Part shown: positions 5,087 to 5,455 of the stretch, piece by piece
How the letters are laid out: the number at the start of each line of letters is the position of its first letter
Numbering within the stretch: the first letter of the stretch is position 1
Source: Dehalococcoidia bacterium
GTDB lineage: Bacteria; Chloroflexota; Dehalococcoidia; Dehalococcoidales; E44-bin46
Direction: 5' to 3'
DNA length: 5,455 bases
Assembly (NCBI GenBank): GCA_030634425.1
Contig: DAOWAU010000051.1
Span: forward strand, 1-5,455
The notes under the pieces: generated by a model
Database searches by the model: none
What the model was told of the DNA's origin: nothing
The model's input: the letters and a program-made list of their open reading frames with translations, nothing else
Translations under genes and position numbers: made by a program

Positions 5087-5455
5087 TTAAAGCTCGACTT
5101 CCAGCTCCCCTTCCTGTCCATCCAGTTCGGCTTCTATATCTAGCCCATCGGCATCTTCAGGGATGGTGAAGCTTATTGTGCCATCCTCGCCGGTGTTGCC
5201 TATCTCTTCACCGTTGACCTCGACCACAGCCCCTGCTACCGGCTCGCCTTCAAGGGTTACCAGAAGGGTGACCTCTTCACCCGGAGCTATGTCACCATCA
5301 AGCTCAAGGTCCAGTTCCTCCTCGGATTCTCGTTCCTGCTCCTCCTCCATCTCGGCTCCTGAAAACCCGATTTCAAGCTCCCCTTCCTGTCCGTCCAGTT
5401 CGGCTTGTATCTTCAGCTTATCGGCATCTTCAGGGATGGTGAAGCTTATTGTGCC
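5087..5455 (-). CDS. Acidic tandem-repeat protein with Ig-like units, C-terminal part
   Basis: The frame is open through the right edge, so the N-terminus is missing and 122 residues are visible. An ATG at 5350 is internal to a longer frame: the codons before it encode another copy of the same sequence. The visible part holds the end of one unit and one complete unit with a 91-residue period. Each unit has an acidic linker (EEEQERESEEELDLELDGD), a PGEEVTLLVTLEGEPVAGAVVEVNG-type strand pattern shortened here to its key VAGAVVEVNGEE and EDGTISFTIPEDAD, then ELDGQEGELE. The VAGA..V.VNG....DG...F.IP pattern is that of small beta-sandwich domains (carboxypeptidase-regulatory-like or bacterial Ig-like). 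Of 122 residues 41 are Asp/Glu and only 3 Lys/Arg. A cell-surface or secreted protein is likely, but no signal peptide or anchor is visible. No function is assigned. Confidence 0.75.
   Translation of the reverse strand, partial: GTISFTIPEDADKLKIQAELDGQEGELEIGFSGAEMEEEQERESEEELDLELDGDIAPGEEVTLLVTLEGEPVAGAVVEVNGEEIGNTGEDGTISFTIPEDADGLDIEAELDGQEGELEVEL
5096..5182 (-). repeat. Coding tandem repeat, copy in the last unit
   Basis: This 87-bp segment matches 5369-5455 at a distance of 273 bp (91 codons). I count 9 differences, about 90% identity; the 36 bases 5147-5182 are identical. Near identity at DNA level points to recent duplication or ongoing gene conversion. Confidence 0.9.
5369..5455 (-). 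repeat. Coding tandem repeat, copy in the preceding unit (runs off the edge)
   Basis: This partner of 5096-5182 lies in the same reading frame. It encodes GTISFTIPEDADKLKIQAEL and onward, against GTISFTIPEDADGLDIEAEL in the last unit. More copies probably lie beyond the window. Confidence 0.9.

Noticed and set aside
5087..5350. Independent 87-residue gene starting at the ATG at 5350
   Set aside because: The same frame continues without a stop to the window edge and encodes a second copy of the same repeat, so the ATG is internal.
1..5455. CRISPR array, tRNA/rRNA gene or insertion sequence
   Set aside because: No regularly spaced short repeats, no cloverleaf-like region and no transposase-like protein were seen on either strand.

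Overview
The window looks like a piece of a Chloroflexota genome, most likely Dehalococcoidia or a close relative. The main reason is a single-subunit bacterial Elp3 without the long N-terminal extension of eukaryotic Elp3, a type known from Dehalococcoides. Mixed ATG/GTG starts, strong Shine-Dalgarno (SD) sites and moderate GC fit a bacterium. The assignment rests on protein resemblance only. No RNA gene, CRISPR array or insertion sequence was seen, and no stretch over 300 bases lacks a gene.

Left part (1-2062): the 3' end of a fabF-type ketoacyl-ACP synthase gene is followed, 2 nt after its stop, by fabG. Together they are the condensation and first reduction steps of fatty acid elongation. 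Facing them tail to tail is a DegV/FakB-type fatty-acid-binding protein gene, so this third of the window is about acyl chains. A 16-bp palindrome lies just upstream of the degV-type gene.

Middle (2063-3504, all minus strand): an unrecognised 166-residue protein with one N-terminal membrane segment is read from a good sigma70-like promoter. Upstream of it lies a class I SAM-dependent methyltransferase gene whose start, motifs and C-terminal part resemble the Trm9/ALKBH8 tRNA wobble-uridine methyltransferases.

Right part (3505-5455): a 142-bp divergent intergenic region holds two strong hairpins and a G-quadruplex-type G-run array. It separates the methyltransferase from elp3. Elp3 makes the cm5U34-type side chain and Trm9 esterifies it to mcm5U34 in eukaryotes, so this head-to-head pair may be a minimal bacterial pathway for a eukaryote-like wobble modification. 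This is the most interesting observation here. Facing elp3 tail to tail is the 3' end of a gene for a very acidic protein made of 91-residue repeats, still about 90% identical in DNA over the compared segment.

Both tail-to-tail junctions (fabG/degV and elp3/repeat protein) carry an inverted repeat with the same arm core, GGGCAGGTT and AACCTGCCC, each followed closely by CTAATTCA.
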